Positions 45,612 through 53,945 of a DNA stretch of 64,000 nucleotides are shown one piece after another. A program made the translations under genes and the position numbers. Position 1 is the first letter of the stretch. Every line of letters starts with the position of its first letter. The DNA is from Clostridiales bacterium (GTDB taxonomy: Bacteria > Bacillota > Clostridia > TANB77 > CAG-508): NCBI GenBank assembly GCA_004553715.1, contig SFKP01000010.1:1-64000 (forward strand). Reading direction: 5' to 3'. The notes under the pieces are model-generated. The model was not told the DNA's origin. It ran no database searches and worked only from the letters and a program-made list of their open reading frames with translations.

Positions 45612-46607
45612 TTACTTTTCATCTATCTTTAATATTGAGACTTTGTCTTCTACATCTAAGTCTTTGTAGAATATAATGTTCTTTACTATACATATTGAAG
45701 TATTATTTTTTAATTCTAGTAGTAATCTTTCTTGCTCACCTTTTTTATATTTATATTGATAAAGCGCATTATCTTCCGTATTTATGTAATATAAAGCTTT
45801 TGCAGTTATATTAATTTCCCCAATATCATTTGGCAAAGCTAAAATCTGTTTTCTCTTTGCACCATTTGTTTTCATATTAAATAATTTATATTCGTATTCC
45901 TGAATATCTTTGTTATATTTTTGCTCTATAAAATAAATTTTGTTTCCAATTATTTCAAAATCTGTAGACACATTCTCTGCAAGTTTTAAAAAGTTTTTGC
46001 CTTCCAAAGTTTTCCTTGCAAGAATATTCCTTTCTCCATTATGATAAATATAATAGATATAATCATCTTTAATTGTATAATTTAAAATATTTTCTTCTGT
46101 AATTTTTATTTTGTCTTTCTTGCTAGTTCTAATCTTATATAATTTGTCATTTTGGAAATAGAACACCCAATTATCTACAACTGTAATCATTTGAGGGTCT
46201 ACATTTTTTATAAATGTTTCTTTCTTTTTGCCATTTTCCTCCATTTTTATAATGTTAAATTCTGAAGTCTTTTCATTTAATTCTACATAATATATATATC
46301 CTTTATATAGATTTAAAAAATAGGCTGTTCCATCTGTTATCTTCTTATCTTTCTTATTTTTAAGTCTATAAATTCCTGCATTTTCTCCATATTTTATATA
46401 ATATACTTTGTTTCCTTCTACTGTTGCAATCCCCCCATTGTATAAGTTTGAAACAGAATTTCCTATTTTATTTTTGTTTGAATTTAAGATTAGAATAAGT
46501 ATAGATATAAAAATGATTATAGCAATCAAAGCAATGATTAAATATTTCTTATATTTTATCATATACTCTTTTAATTTTAATAATAACATTAAGCTTTTAT
46601 TTTTCAT
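45612..46607 (-). CDS. DUF5050-type beta-propeller protein, membrane anchored
   Basis: One N-terminal membrane segment (about 21-45) anchors an extracytoplasmic domain made of repeated short beta units with YYI or YFI cores (VYYIKYG, IYYVEL, VFYFQND, IYYIYHN, IYFIEQ, LYYINTEDNALYQYKY). This matches the DUF5050 propeller family found in Clostridia. A ligand-binding or scaffolding role outside the cell is inferred. The stop is immediately before the kinase ATG. Confidence 0.75.
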   Translation of the reverse strand: MKNKSLMLLLKLKEYMIKYKKYLIIALIAIIIFISILILILNSNKNKIGNSVSNLYNGGIATVEGNKVYYIKYGENAGIYRLKNKKDKKITDGTAYFLNLYKGYIYYVELNEKTSEFNIIKMEENGKKKETFIKNVDPQMITVVDNWVFYFQNDKLYKIRTSKKDKIKITEENILNYTIKDDYIYYIYHNGERNILARKTLEGKNFLKLAENVSTDFEIIGNKIYFIEQKYNKDIQEYEYKLFNMKTNGAKRKQILALPNDIGEINITAKALYYINTEDNALYQYKYKKGEQERLLLELKNNTSICIVKNIIFYKDLDVEDKVSILKIDEK

Positions 46608-46695
46608 ATTTTAGCTCATCCTTTGCTTCTTTTTTTCTATTATACAATTTAACTTTTTTTTTTACAATATTTTTAAAGTTTTTTTATATTTTTCT

Positions 46696-46817
46696 GTTAC
46701 AGCTCAGACTAATTAATATGTAATCCGCTCCATCTTGCTGTCGGTTGGACATTTTCTTTTCTTAGGATAAAGCACGAAAAGAAAATGTCCAACCGACACG
46801 TGGAGCTACTAATTCGA
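46696..46817 (+). repeat. MITE-like element copy 5 (right end lost)
   Basis: It begins GTTACAGCTCAGAC, has a perfect central hairpin and the inner GCTCCA/TGGAGC pair, and then diverges after GAGCTACTAATT. The TAG stop of the solute-binding protein gene (46809-46811) lies inside it. Confidence 0.88.
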
Positions 46818-48317
46818 ATTTGCATACCAATTTTCTATATTTCCAAATATGCTAAACCAATTACAATTAAAGTCTCCTTTTAGATTTGAATTTAAAAGTA
46901 AGATATTCGAATTTGTATACAAACTAATAAATGGTATATTTAATTGATATTCATTTTTTAGCTCTTCTATCTTTTCTTTTCGTACATCTATATTATCAAT
47001 ATTTTTTATTTCTTTTAATAGTAATGTAATCGTTTCATTTGGCTCAACAAACAAAGTGCTATAATTTGGTTCTAATGGCATAATTATTCCTGTTAGAATT
47101 AAGTCATAGTATCTGTTTTTTAATGCGTATTTATAATTACTGCTATCTACTTTTATTATATTTATTTTAATACCAATTGATTCAGCCTCTTCTTTAATCA
47201 TCTCTGCTACTTTTACCCTATTTTCTTGTTCATAATTAACGCTTAAGTTCAGTACTAATTTTTTGTTATTCTTATACCAACCATCATTTTTATAAGTCCA
47301 CCCATCTGATATCAATATATCTTTTGCTTTTATTGGATTATATTGTTCTGATGAAATAAAAGCAGTGTTTTCTACATATTTATTATTGTATACTGCATAA
47401 TTTATATCTTTTCTATTTATTATCAAATTAATGACTTCTCTAATATTTTTATTCTTTAAAAATTCATTATTTTCATTTATCAAAATATAGTCCATTTTTC
47501 TGTCTGGAATAATTTTAGTTTTGTATCCCATTTTACCAACATATTTATCAAAATTTACATTGCCAGTAAGCATGATATCAATCTTTTGCTTAGCAAATTC
47601 TGAATAAATGGTATTTATTTTATCATATATTAGTACATTTAATATTGGAGTTTTCGCATTATCATTTTTTAAAGAAAAACTTGTATTTCTAATCTCTGAA
47701 AAGCTATATCCCCCTGTCCCCACAGGCATTGAACTCACTTCATTTAATGTTTCATCATATTGATGTTTTGCAATAATTGGGAAAACCAATTTATATTCAA
47801 AAAAATCGGTACTTTCATTTAAAACGATTTTCAAAGTATATTCATCTATTATAATTACTTCATCAATATTTTCTACATTTTCGTAATATATAGAATTTAA
47901 CCATTGGTTTTGTAAAGTGGTAATAGTAAACTCTACGTCTCTTGATGTAAACTTTGTACCATCTTGCCAAAACTTGTCCTCATCTAGTTTTATAAGATAT
48001 GTTGTTTCATCTATTTTAGACCATTCCTTCGCAATTCCAGATTCCAAATCAAAATCTACCGATATTTTTATTAGTGGCTCATACACTAATTGCAATATAT
48101 ATTGAAGATCTTTATTTTTTGTAAGTAATGGATTTAATGTATCAAAATTAATTATACCAATTGAAATTGAATTTTTATATACTTCTTCTTTTATATATTC
48201 TTCTGTCCCTTCTGTAGATTTATAATTATCAATGTAAAGTACATATATAGCAATAATTATCAATCCTATTATTATCGTAAAAAATAGGCATTTAACGATT
48301 GTGCTCTCATATTTCAT
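46809..48317 (-). CDS. Family 5 extracellular solute-binding protein (peptide ABC transporter)
   Basis: The 502-residue protein has one N-terminal hydrophobic segment (about 10-30) without a clear lipobox, then the SBP_bac_5 core: NPLLTKNKDLQYILQLVYEPLI, WQDGTKFTSRDVEFTI, MPVGTGGYSFSE and IREVINLIINRKDI. Such proteins bind oligopeptides for DppBCDF-type transporters, but no permease or ATPase is present here, so it may be an orphan or act as a receptor. The C-terminus ends in element-derived sequence and is possibly shortened. Confidence 0.88.
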   Translation of the reverse strand: MKYESTIVKCLFFTIIIGLIIIAIYVLYIDNYKSTEGTEEYIKEEVYKNSISIGIINFDTLNPLLTKNKDLQYILQLVYEPLIKISVDFDLESGIAKEWSKIDETTYLIKLDEDKFWQDGTKFTSRDVEFTITTLQNQWLNSIYYENVENIDEVIIIDEYTLKIVLNESTDFFEYKLVFPIIAKHQYDETLNEVSSMPVGTGGYSFSEIRNTSFSLKNDNAKTPILNVLIYDKINTIYSEFAKQKIDIMLTGNVNFDKYVGKMGYKTKIIPDRKMDYILINENNEFLKNKNIREVINLIINRKDINYAVYNNKYVENTAFISSEQYNPIKAKDILISDGWTYKNDGWYKNNKKLVLNLSVNYEQENRVKVAEMIKEEAESIGIKINIIKVDSSNYKYALKNRYYDLILTGIIMPLEPNYSTLFVEPNETITLLLKEIKNIDNIDVRKEKIEELKNEYQLNIPFISLYTNSNILLLNSNLKGDFNCNWFSIFGNIENWYANSN

Positions 48318-48353
48318 CTATAAAATCCTCTTTCTTTAAATAAAGTTTATTTG

Positions 48354-48573
48354 ATAAGAAAGGCATTTCGCTTAGACTGTCTTTGAAGAAAGTGCGAAAT
48401 ATATGCCACTCGCATTCGCTCGGGCAAACTAAGGTAGCCTAACCTTGTTGTATACGGAAAAATCTTATATCGGGTCAAGATAATTTTTGATTTTTCCTAT
48501 ACAATAAGAAAGGCATTTCGCTTAGACTGTCTTTGAAGAAAGTGCGAAATATATGCCACTTTTCCTATACAAT
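48354..48573. repeat. Repeat cluster: two 57-bp hairpin units (family C) around a family B copy
   Basis: The unit at 48354-48410 recurs identically at 48504-48560, exactly 150 bases on. Each has GGCATTTCGC pairing with GCGAAATATATGCC (small bulge). Between them, 48434-48505 is a copy of the family B repeat seen at 1478-1548. The 13-base sequence TTTCCTATACAAT flanks the second unit on both sides (48493-48505 and 48561-48573), as expected for a tandem duplication followed by an internal deletion. The 316-base gene-free region 48318-48633 holds nothing else that I recognise. Confidence 0.85.
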
Positions 48574-48633
48574 AACATTATGGACGAACATATAAGTTCG
48601 CCCATTTTGATATTTATTTAAAAATTAAAGTAA

Positions 48634-48897
48634 TTATTTTCTTGATTCAATAATTAATTTCATACCAGTTCTGTTTTCTCCTTCTACATCCACATCTGCG
48701 AACGCTGGTATGCAAACTAAATCTACACCTGCTGGTGCAACAAACCCTCTTGCAATTGCAACTGCTTTTACAGCTTGGTTAAGTGCTCCTGCACCAATTG
48801 CTTGCATTTCTGCTTTGTTATTCTCCTTTACTAATCCTGCTATAGCCCCCGCTACTGAATTTGGATTTGATTTTGATGAAATTTTTAAAACTTCCAT
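48634..48897 (-). CDS. spoVS: Stage V sporulation protein S
   Basis: The 87-residue Alba-like protein begins MEVLKISSKSNPNSVAGAIAG and has GAGALNQAVKAVAIARGFVAPAG-type sequence and FADVDVEGENRTGMKLIIESRK, as in SpoVS. It affects septation and coat assembly during sporulation. AAGGAGG precedes the ATG. It lies downstream of ymdB, as in Bacillus. Confidence 0.97.
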   Translation of the reverse strand: MEVLKISSKSNPNSVAGAIAGLVKENNKAEMQAIGAGALNQAVKAVAIARGFVAPAGVDLVCIPAFADVDVEGENRTGMKLIIESRK

Positions 48898-49036
48898 ATT
48901 TGCCTCCTTAAAAATTATTTTTGTAACCCTTTTTTTGTTTCATTTGTTACACTACTATTTATATTATAATTTTTTAAGAGTGTCTATTGGTTTTTAGTAA
49001 AAAGCGGAAGTTTTCATCGCAACATTTTTCTATTTT

Positions 49037-49810
49037 CTACAAATTTATTCGTTCAATCTTCTCTACTCGACAAGTTTCATCATTTATCGATAAAAGTACG
49101 CTATTCATAATCTGATTAGAATCTGAACTTACTTTATATCTTTCTGGAAGTGTTGTATAAAATCTTTTTACAGAAGTATCTACATCCATTCCAATTACTG
49201 ATTTTTTAGGTCCTGTCATTCCAATGTCTGTAATATAGGCTGTACCATTTTCCAATATCTTTTCGTCTGCTGTTTGTACATGTGTATGTGTTCCAAAAAC
49301 AACTGAAACTTTGCCATCTAAGAAATATCCCATTGCAATTTTCTCTGCTGTAGCTTCTGCGTGAAAATCTACAATTATTATATCTGCTTCTTCTTTAACT
49401 TTTTGTAATATTTTTTCTGCTGTAACAAAAGGATTATCTGAAAGTATTCCAACATCTACTCGACCAATCAAATTGATAACTGCAATTTTTTTATCATTAC
49501 AATTATATATGTTATATCCTTTTCCAGGTGCTGTTCTTGAAAAATTAGCTGGAACTATTAAATTTTCCTCTTTGATAATTGAGAAAATATCCTTTTTCCC
49601 CCAAGTATGATTTCCCATTGTTACTACATTTACACCAAAAGACATTAAATCGTTAAAAATCTTAGCAGTTATTCCCATACCATCTGCTGCATTTTCTCCG
49701 TTTGCAATAATAAAATCTATATTTTGCTTTTTCTTAATTTCCTCTATTCCTTGTTTTACCTTTTTAACTCCTGCATTTCCAACAATATCACCTATTAATA
49801 ATATTTTCAT
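49037..49810 (-). CDS. ymdB: YmdB family metallophosphoesterase
   Basis: The 257-residue protein has the two-metal phosphoesterase motifs IGDIVGNAGV (first Asp), NGENAADGMGIT, TMGNHTWGKKDI, DFHAEATAEKIAMGY and FGTHTHVQTADE. Bacillus YmdB hydrolyses cyclic nucleotides and influences biofilm and stress responses. It lies between sigH and spoVS; the usual rny upstream neighbour is not here. Confidence 0.95.
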   Translation of the reverse strand: MKILLIGDIVGNAGVKKVKQGIEEIKKKQNIDFIIANGENAADGMGITAKIFNDLMSFGVNVVTMGNHTWGKKDIFSIIKEENLIVPANFSRTAPGKGYNIYNCNDKKIAVINLIGRVDVGILSDNPFVTAEKILQKVKEEADIIIVDFHAEATAEKIAMGYFLDGKVSVVFGTHTHVQTADEKILENGTAYITDIGMTGPKKSVIGMDVDTSVKRFYTTLPERYKVSSDSNQIMNSVLLSINDETCRVEKIERINL

Positions 49811-49832
49811 AATTCCTCCATATAAATTAAAA

Positions 49833-49869
49833 TTGGGGATAAAGCTTTAACAAGTCTTATACCCCATTA
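49833..49869 (-). terminator. Terminator after sigH
   Basis: On the minus strand TAATGGGGTATAA pairs with TTTATCCCCAA around a 14-base loop, followed by a T-rich tract, between sigH and ymdB. Confidence 0.75.
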
Positions 49870-49892
49870 TTTTTATCATTAATTTTATTCTA

Positions 49893-50522
49893 CTAATCTG
49901 TTATTATACTTTTGTTTGCTTTTTTTCTTATTCTTTGTATTGCATTATCTACTGATTTTATTGGTGCATCTAGCTGTTTAGCTATCTGAACATAACTTTC
50001 CCCTTTTGCAAATCTGTTTAGTACCTGTTTTTCGAATGCACTTAAATTCTCATCTATTTTTGTTCCTATTATTTTATAATATTCTTTTTTTGTAATTGTA
50101 TCTAATGGATCTTCTGCTGTTTTTGAATTAAATAATTCCATCATTTCGGTATCATCATCATCATAAGCATTTATATTTAATGATATCGAATTGTTAAGTG
50201 GCATATGTTTTTGTCTATTAGAAGTTTTAATAGCAGTAATTAATTGTCTTTCTACGCATAAATTAGCAAACGACTTAAAAGAGCTGTCTTTGTCTATATT
50301 AAAACTTTTAATTGCTTTATATAAACCAATCATCCCTTCTTGAACAATATCTTCTCTTTCTGCACCAATAATAAAATACTTATTTACTTTAATGTCTACA
50401 ATTTCTTTGTATTTTGAAAGTATGTATTCTAAAACATCTTTATCGCCATTCTTTGCGAAGCTAACTAATTCTTCATCTGTCATTTCACTTTTTGTTGTAT
50501 CTGCTAACTTTATATTTGTCAT
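49893..50522 (-). CDS. sigH: RNA polymerase sigma factor SigH (Spo0H)
   Basis: The 209-residue sigma factor has region 2 (KYFIIGAEREDIVQEGMIGLYKAIKSF, then TAIKTSNRQKHMPLN) and region 4 (FAKGESYVQIAKQLDAPIKSVDNAIQRIRKK) closely matching Spo0H, including the IGADREDI-like and RQKH motifs. SigH directs early sporulation and stationary-phase genes. A matching promoter is present at spoVG in this window. It is far from the rlmB-secE context found in Bacillus. Confidence 0.94.
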   Translation of the reverse strand: MTNIKLADTTKSEMTDEELVSFAKNGDKDVLEYILSKYKEIVDIKVNKYFIIGAEREDIVQEGMIGLYKAIKSFNIDKDSSFKSFANLCVERQLITAIKTSNRQKHMPLNNSISLNINAYDDDDTEMMELFNSKTAEDPLDTITKKEYYKIIGTKIDENLSAFEKQVLNRFAKGESYVQIAKQLDAPIKSVDNAIQRIRKKANKSIITD

Positions 50523-50602
50523 TTCTACCTTTATGCCTCCGCTTATTAATTTATGTCATTATTATACAAGTGGTGTCAATAGTTTTGTTAATTTTTTGTC
50601 TT

Positions 50603-51196
50603 TTAGTCTTTAAATAGTTCTTTTGATCCTTTTAGGTATTCGTATCCTGAAAAGATTGTTGCTATTACTGATATTGTCATTACTGTTGTTGATAGTATGT
50701 TTATTACTAAGTTGTAGCCTGTTAGTTTTTTTGTGAAAAAGTCCCCATAAGCATTTATATCTAAAAACATTAATATTATTGCTATCATTTGTGTTACTGT
50801 TTTTAGTTTTCCCCAAATGTTTGCTGCAATAACTTGACCTTGTTTTTGTACTGCTATTAATCTATATCCTGATACTATGAATTCTCTTGTTAATACTATA
50901 ATTGGAATCCATGCTGGTAGTTTGCCCATTTCTACAAGTATTAGCATTGTTGCTAATACCAAGATTTTATCTGCAAGTGGATCTGCAAATTTCCCAAATG
51001 TTGTTATAATATTTCTCTTTCTTGCTATTTTTCCATCTAAATGGTCTGTTATTGATGCTATTATAAATATAAGGTTTAAAATCCAATATGTATATGGGAT
51101 TCCAAAAAATTCTCCTTGTATGTTAAAAAATGTAATTATAACCATTATTGGTACAAGTATTATTCTAAATATTGTTAATTTATTCGGTAAATTCAT
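50603..51196 (-). CDS. pgsA: CDP-diacylglycerol--glycerol-3-phosphate 3-phosphatidyltransferase
   Basis: The 197-residue protein starts NLPNKLTIFRIILVPIM and has the CDP-alcohol phosphotransferase motif TDHLDGKIARKRNIITTFGKFADPLADK (D-x2-DG-x2-AR-x8-G-x3-D-x3-D), with several membrane segments. It makes phosphatidylglycerol phosphate. It begins 6 bases after rpe. Confidence 0.96.
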   Translation of the reverse strand: MNLPNKLTIFRIILVPIMVIITFFNIQGEFFGIPYTYWILNLIFIIASITDHLDGKIARKRNIITTFGKFADPLADKILVLATMLILVEMGKLPAWIPIIVLTREFIVSGYRLIAVQKQGQVIAANIWGKLKTVTQMIAIILMFLDINAYGDFFTKKLTGYNLVINILSTTVMTISVIATIFSGYEYLKGSKELFKD

Positions 51197-51202
51197 TTTT
51201 TA

Positions 51203-51868
51203 TTACACTCCTTTTTTCATTTTTTCTATCACATCTTGCATATCTCCTGCCGATATTATTGCACTTCCGGAAACTATAATGTCTGCTCCTGCATTTTTTA
51301 ATATTCCAGCATTATCTACTTTTATTCCACCATCTACTTCTATAAAAGTCTCTAGTGCTTCTCTGTCTAAATATTCTTTTAATTTTTTAACCTTCTCTAT
51401 TGTTTCTGGAATTAACTTTTGCCCGCCTTTCCCTGGTTCTACTGTCATAATTAAGCATAAATAAATATGCTTCATAAATTCTAATATTTCTTCTACCGGT
51501 GTTGCTGGCTTTATAGATATTCCTACTTTTACATTATTTGCTTTTAGATATTTAATTACATCATATATTTCTTCTTTATTTTTTAAGGCTTCATAGTGAA
51601 ATGTTATAATATCTGGTTCAAAACTTAAATATTTATCTATGTTTTTCTTTACGTCTTCTACCATAAAGTGTACATCTAGTGGCAAATTGGAAATTTGCTT
51701 TATAGTATTTGTATATTCATACATTTTTTCTTCTGTATTTGCTTCTACGAATTTTCCATCCATTACATCAATATGAAAATAGTCTGTTTTTGCTACTTCT
51801 AAGTCATAAAATTTTCTTGTTGCATCTTCTGGTTCTACCGATAATATTGAGGTTGATATTTTTACCAT
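51203..51868 (-). CDS. rpe: Ribulose-phosphate 3-epimerase
   Basis: The 221-residue TIM barrel has STSILSVEPEDATR, FHIDVMDGKFVEA (metal-binding His and Asp), LDVHFMVED, MTVEPGKGGQKLIPE and EVDGGIKVDN. It interconverts ribulose and xylulose 5-phosphate. It follows prkC, from which the usual rsgA is missing. Confidence 0.96.
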   Translation of the reverse strand: MVKISTSILSVEPEDATRKFYDLEVAKTDYFHIDVMDGKFVEANTEEKMYEYTNTIKQISNLPLDVHFMVEDVKKNIDKYLSFEPDIITFHYEALKNKEEIYDVIKYLKANNVKVGISIKPATPVEEILEFMKHIYLCLIMTVEPGKGGQKLIPETIEKVKKLKEYLDREALETFIEVDGGIKVDNAGILKNAGADIIVSGSAIISAGDMQDVIEKMKKGV

Positions 51869-51948
51869 TTTTTTCTCCTTTTATGTTTGCGGGCGAACAG
51901 AATCATCCGCCCCCTACATTTTTTATAGATTATTGCACACTATCATTT

Positions 51949-53928
51949 TTATTCTGCTGTCCAAGAATTTGTTGTGTATAGGTTCATTTGTAAGTTTTGT
52001 CTTTCCATAATTCCATTAATATATACTTTTACTTCAACAGTTCCAAAACCTGTTATTTCTTTTGTAATATCTGTATTGTCTTCACTAACTGATTTTTCAT
52101 ATACTGTATCATTTCCTACTGTTATCTTTAATGTCACTTTTTCTGGTGGATTTATAGGTTTTTGATTTCCTTCCTCATCTGTTTCATATTGAGGTACATA
52201 TTTTCTAATTGATTTTACATTTACATGAATTGTTGCTGATTTTATTTCTGTAAATTCATTTATAGTTATAGATATTTCTGTATTTTTGTCTACCATACTT
52301 TTAGGTGATATTGTTTGTGCTACAACAACTCCATTTGGCTTGCTTGAATCATTTATTTTACTCGTACTTTTCCATTTTAATTTTGATGAAGCAATTATTG
52401 ATTTTGCTTCTTCTTCGGTTTTACCTGATAAATCTGGAACTTCAACTTGTTCTATTCCTAAGCTAACTTTTATTTTAACTGTGCTTCCTGCTAAAATTTC
52501 TTCATTTTCTTGGATATCTTGTTCTACAACATATCCTTTTTCTATTTCGTCATGATAATCTTCTTCAATCTCTACTTCTAGTCCTAAATCTTTTAATTCT
52601 TTCATTGCTTCATCTTTTGTTTTGCCAACTACTTTAGTCATAGTTACAATTTCTTGACCTTTACTAATTACTAATTTAACAGTTGAACCTTCTTTTACTG
52701 TATAGTTTTGCTGATATGGTGGTTTTTGTGATATTATCTTACCTTCTTCTATTTCAACATCAAATTTTTCCTCTTCAACCTCTACTGTTAATTTATATTT
52801 TTCTGCTTCTAACTTTGCCTCTTCTAATGTCATATTAGTAAAGTTTGGTATTTGAACATTTTTAGCCTTCTTAGAATTTAGTACCGCAAAAGTAATAACC
52901 ATTGAAGCAACAAAAGCTAAAATCAATAAAAGTATTATAGCAATTACTTTAGCAGCTTTGTGTTCATTAAAGAATTTCTTTAGTTTAGATTCCTTTTTGT
53001 CTGATTTTTCTTCTTTCATTTCTTCTTTTTTATTTTTTAAAGAATTTAATTCTACTCTTTGTGTTGCAAATTTATCAGTTCCTACTGAAGCAACTCCTGC
53101 ATCTGGATTTTTTAAAACCGCTTCTAAGCTTGCTTTCATCTCTGTTGCAGAGTTATATCTTAAAGCAGGATCTTTTTGCATTGCTTTCATAATTATTTGG
53201 CTAACACTTTGTGGTACATTAGGATTAATATCAGATGGTGGTAGTGGTTCTTGTTGCATGTGCATTAGTGCAACTGAAACAGGTGTATCTGCATCAAATG
53301 GAACTTTTCCTGTTACCATTTCATATAATACAACACCTAATGAATATAAATCTGACTTAGCATCTGTTATGCCACCTTTTGCATGTTCTGGTGAGAAATA
53401 ATGTACTGATCCAATTGTTGCTCCAAATGCTGTAATTGTTGAGTTCGAAACCGCTTTTGCAATTCCGAAATCAGTTACTTTTGCAACCCCATCTTCTGTA
53501 ATTATTATATTATGTGGTTTTATATCTCTATGAACAATATTGTTTTTATGTGCTACTTCTAGTGCAGATGCTATTTGAATTGCTATTTTTACTGACCATT
53601 TCCAACCTAAAACTTTATCTTCTACTATAATGTCTTTCAAAGTTTTTCCTTTTACTAATTCCATTACTATATAATATAAATCTCCATCGTGTCCTACATC
53701 ATACACTGAAACAATATTAGGATGTGTTAGACTTGCAACAGATTGTGCTTCTACATTGAATCTTCTAACGAATTCATTATCTGTTGTAAATTCTTCTCTT
53801 AATACTTTTACTGCAACATATCTTTTTAGCACTAAACATTTTGCCTTGTAAACTGTTGCCATTCCGCCATTCCCTATTTTTTCAATAATTTCATATCTTC
53901 CACCTAATATTTTACCTTCTAACCCCAT
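51949..53928 (-). CDS. prkC: PASTA-domain Ser/Thr kinase
   Basis: The 659-residue protein has a Hanks-type kinase domain (about 1-270; GNGGMATVYKA, VAVKVL, IVHRDIKPHNIII, DFGIAKA, YSLGVVLYEMVTGKVPF). A membrane segment lies near 325-350, followed by three PASTA repeats (about 352-560: QIPNFTNMTLEEAKLEA, KVVGKTKDEAMKELKDLGLEVE, EVPDLSGKTEEEAKSII) and a C-terminal beta domain. It senses muropeptides or lipid II and controls germination and the cell wall. It is coupled with its phosphatase prpC upstream (17-base gap). IreB, a likely substrate class, is encoded at 8508-8762. Confidence 0.96.
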   Translation of the reverse strand: MGLEGKILGGRYEIIEKIGNGGMATVYKAKCLVLKRYVAVKVLREEFTTDNEFVRRFNVEAQSVASLTHPNIVSVYDVGHDGDLYYIVMELVKGKTLKDIIVEDKVLGWKWSVKIAIQIASALEVAHKNNIVHRDIKPHNIIITEDGVAKVTDFGIAKAVSNSTITAFGATIGSVHYFSPEHAKGGITDAKSDLYSLGVVLYEMVTGKVPFDADTPVSVALMHMQQEPLPPSDINPNVPQSVSQIIMKAMQKDPALRYNSATEMKASLEAVLKNPDAGVASVGTDKFATQRVELNSLKNKKEEMKEEKSDKKESKLKKFFNEHKAAKVIAIILLLILAFVASMVITFAVLNSKKAKNVQIPNFTNMTLEEAKLEAEKYKLTVEVEEEKFDVEIEEGKIISQKPPYQQNYTVKEGSTVKLVISKGQEIVTMTKVVGKTKDEAMKELKDLGLEVEIEEDYHDEIEKGYVVEQDIQENEEILAGSTVKIKVSLGIEQVEVPDLSGKTEEEAKSIIASSKLKWKSTSKINDSSKPNGVVVAQTISPKSMVDKNTEISITINEFTEIKSATIHVNVKSIRKYVPQYETDEEGNQKPINPPEKVTLKITVGNDTVYEKSVSEDNTDITKEITGFGTVEVKVYINGIMERQNLQMNLYTTNSWTAE

Positions 53929-53945
53929 ATTATTGCCTCCATATT

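Noticed and set aside
48898..49036. SigH promoter upstream of spoVS
   Set aside because: I could not find both boxes with correct spacing. A TATAAT is present but without a good -35.
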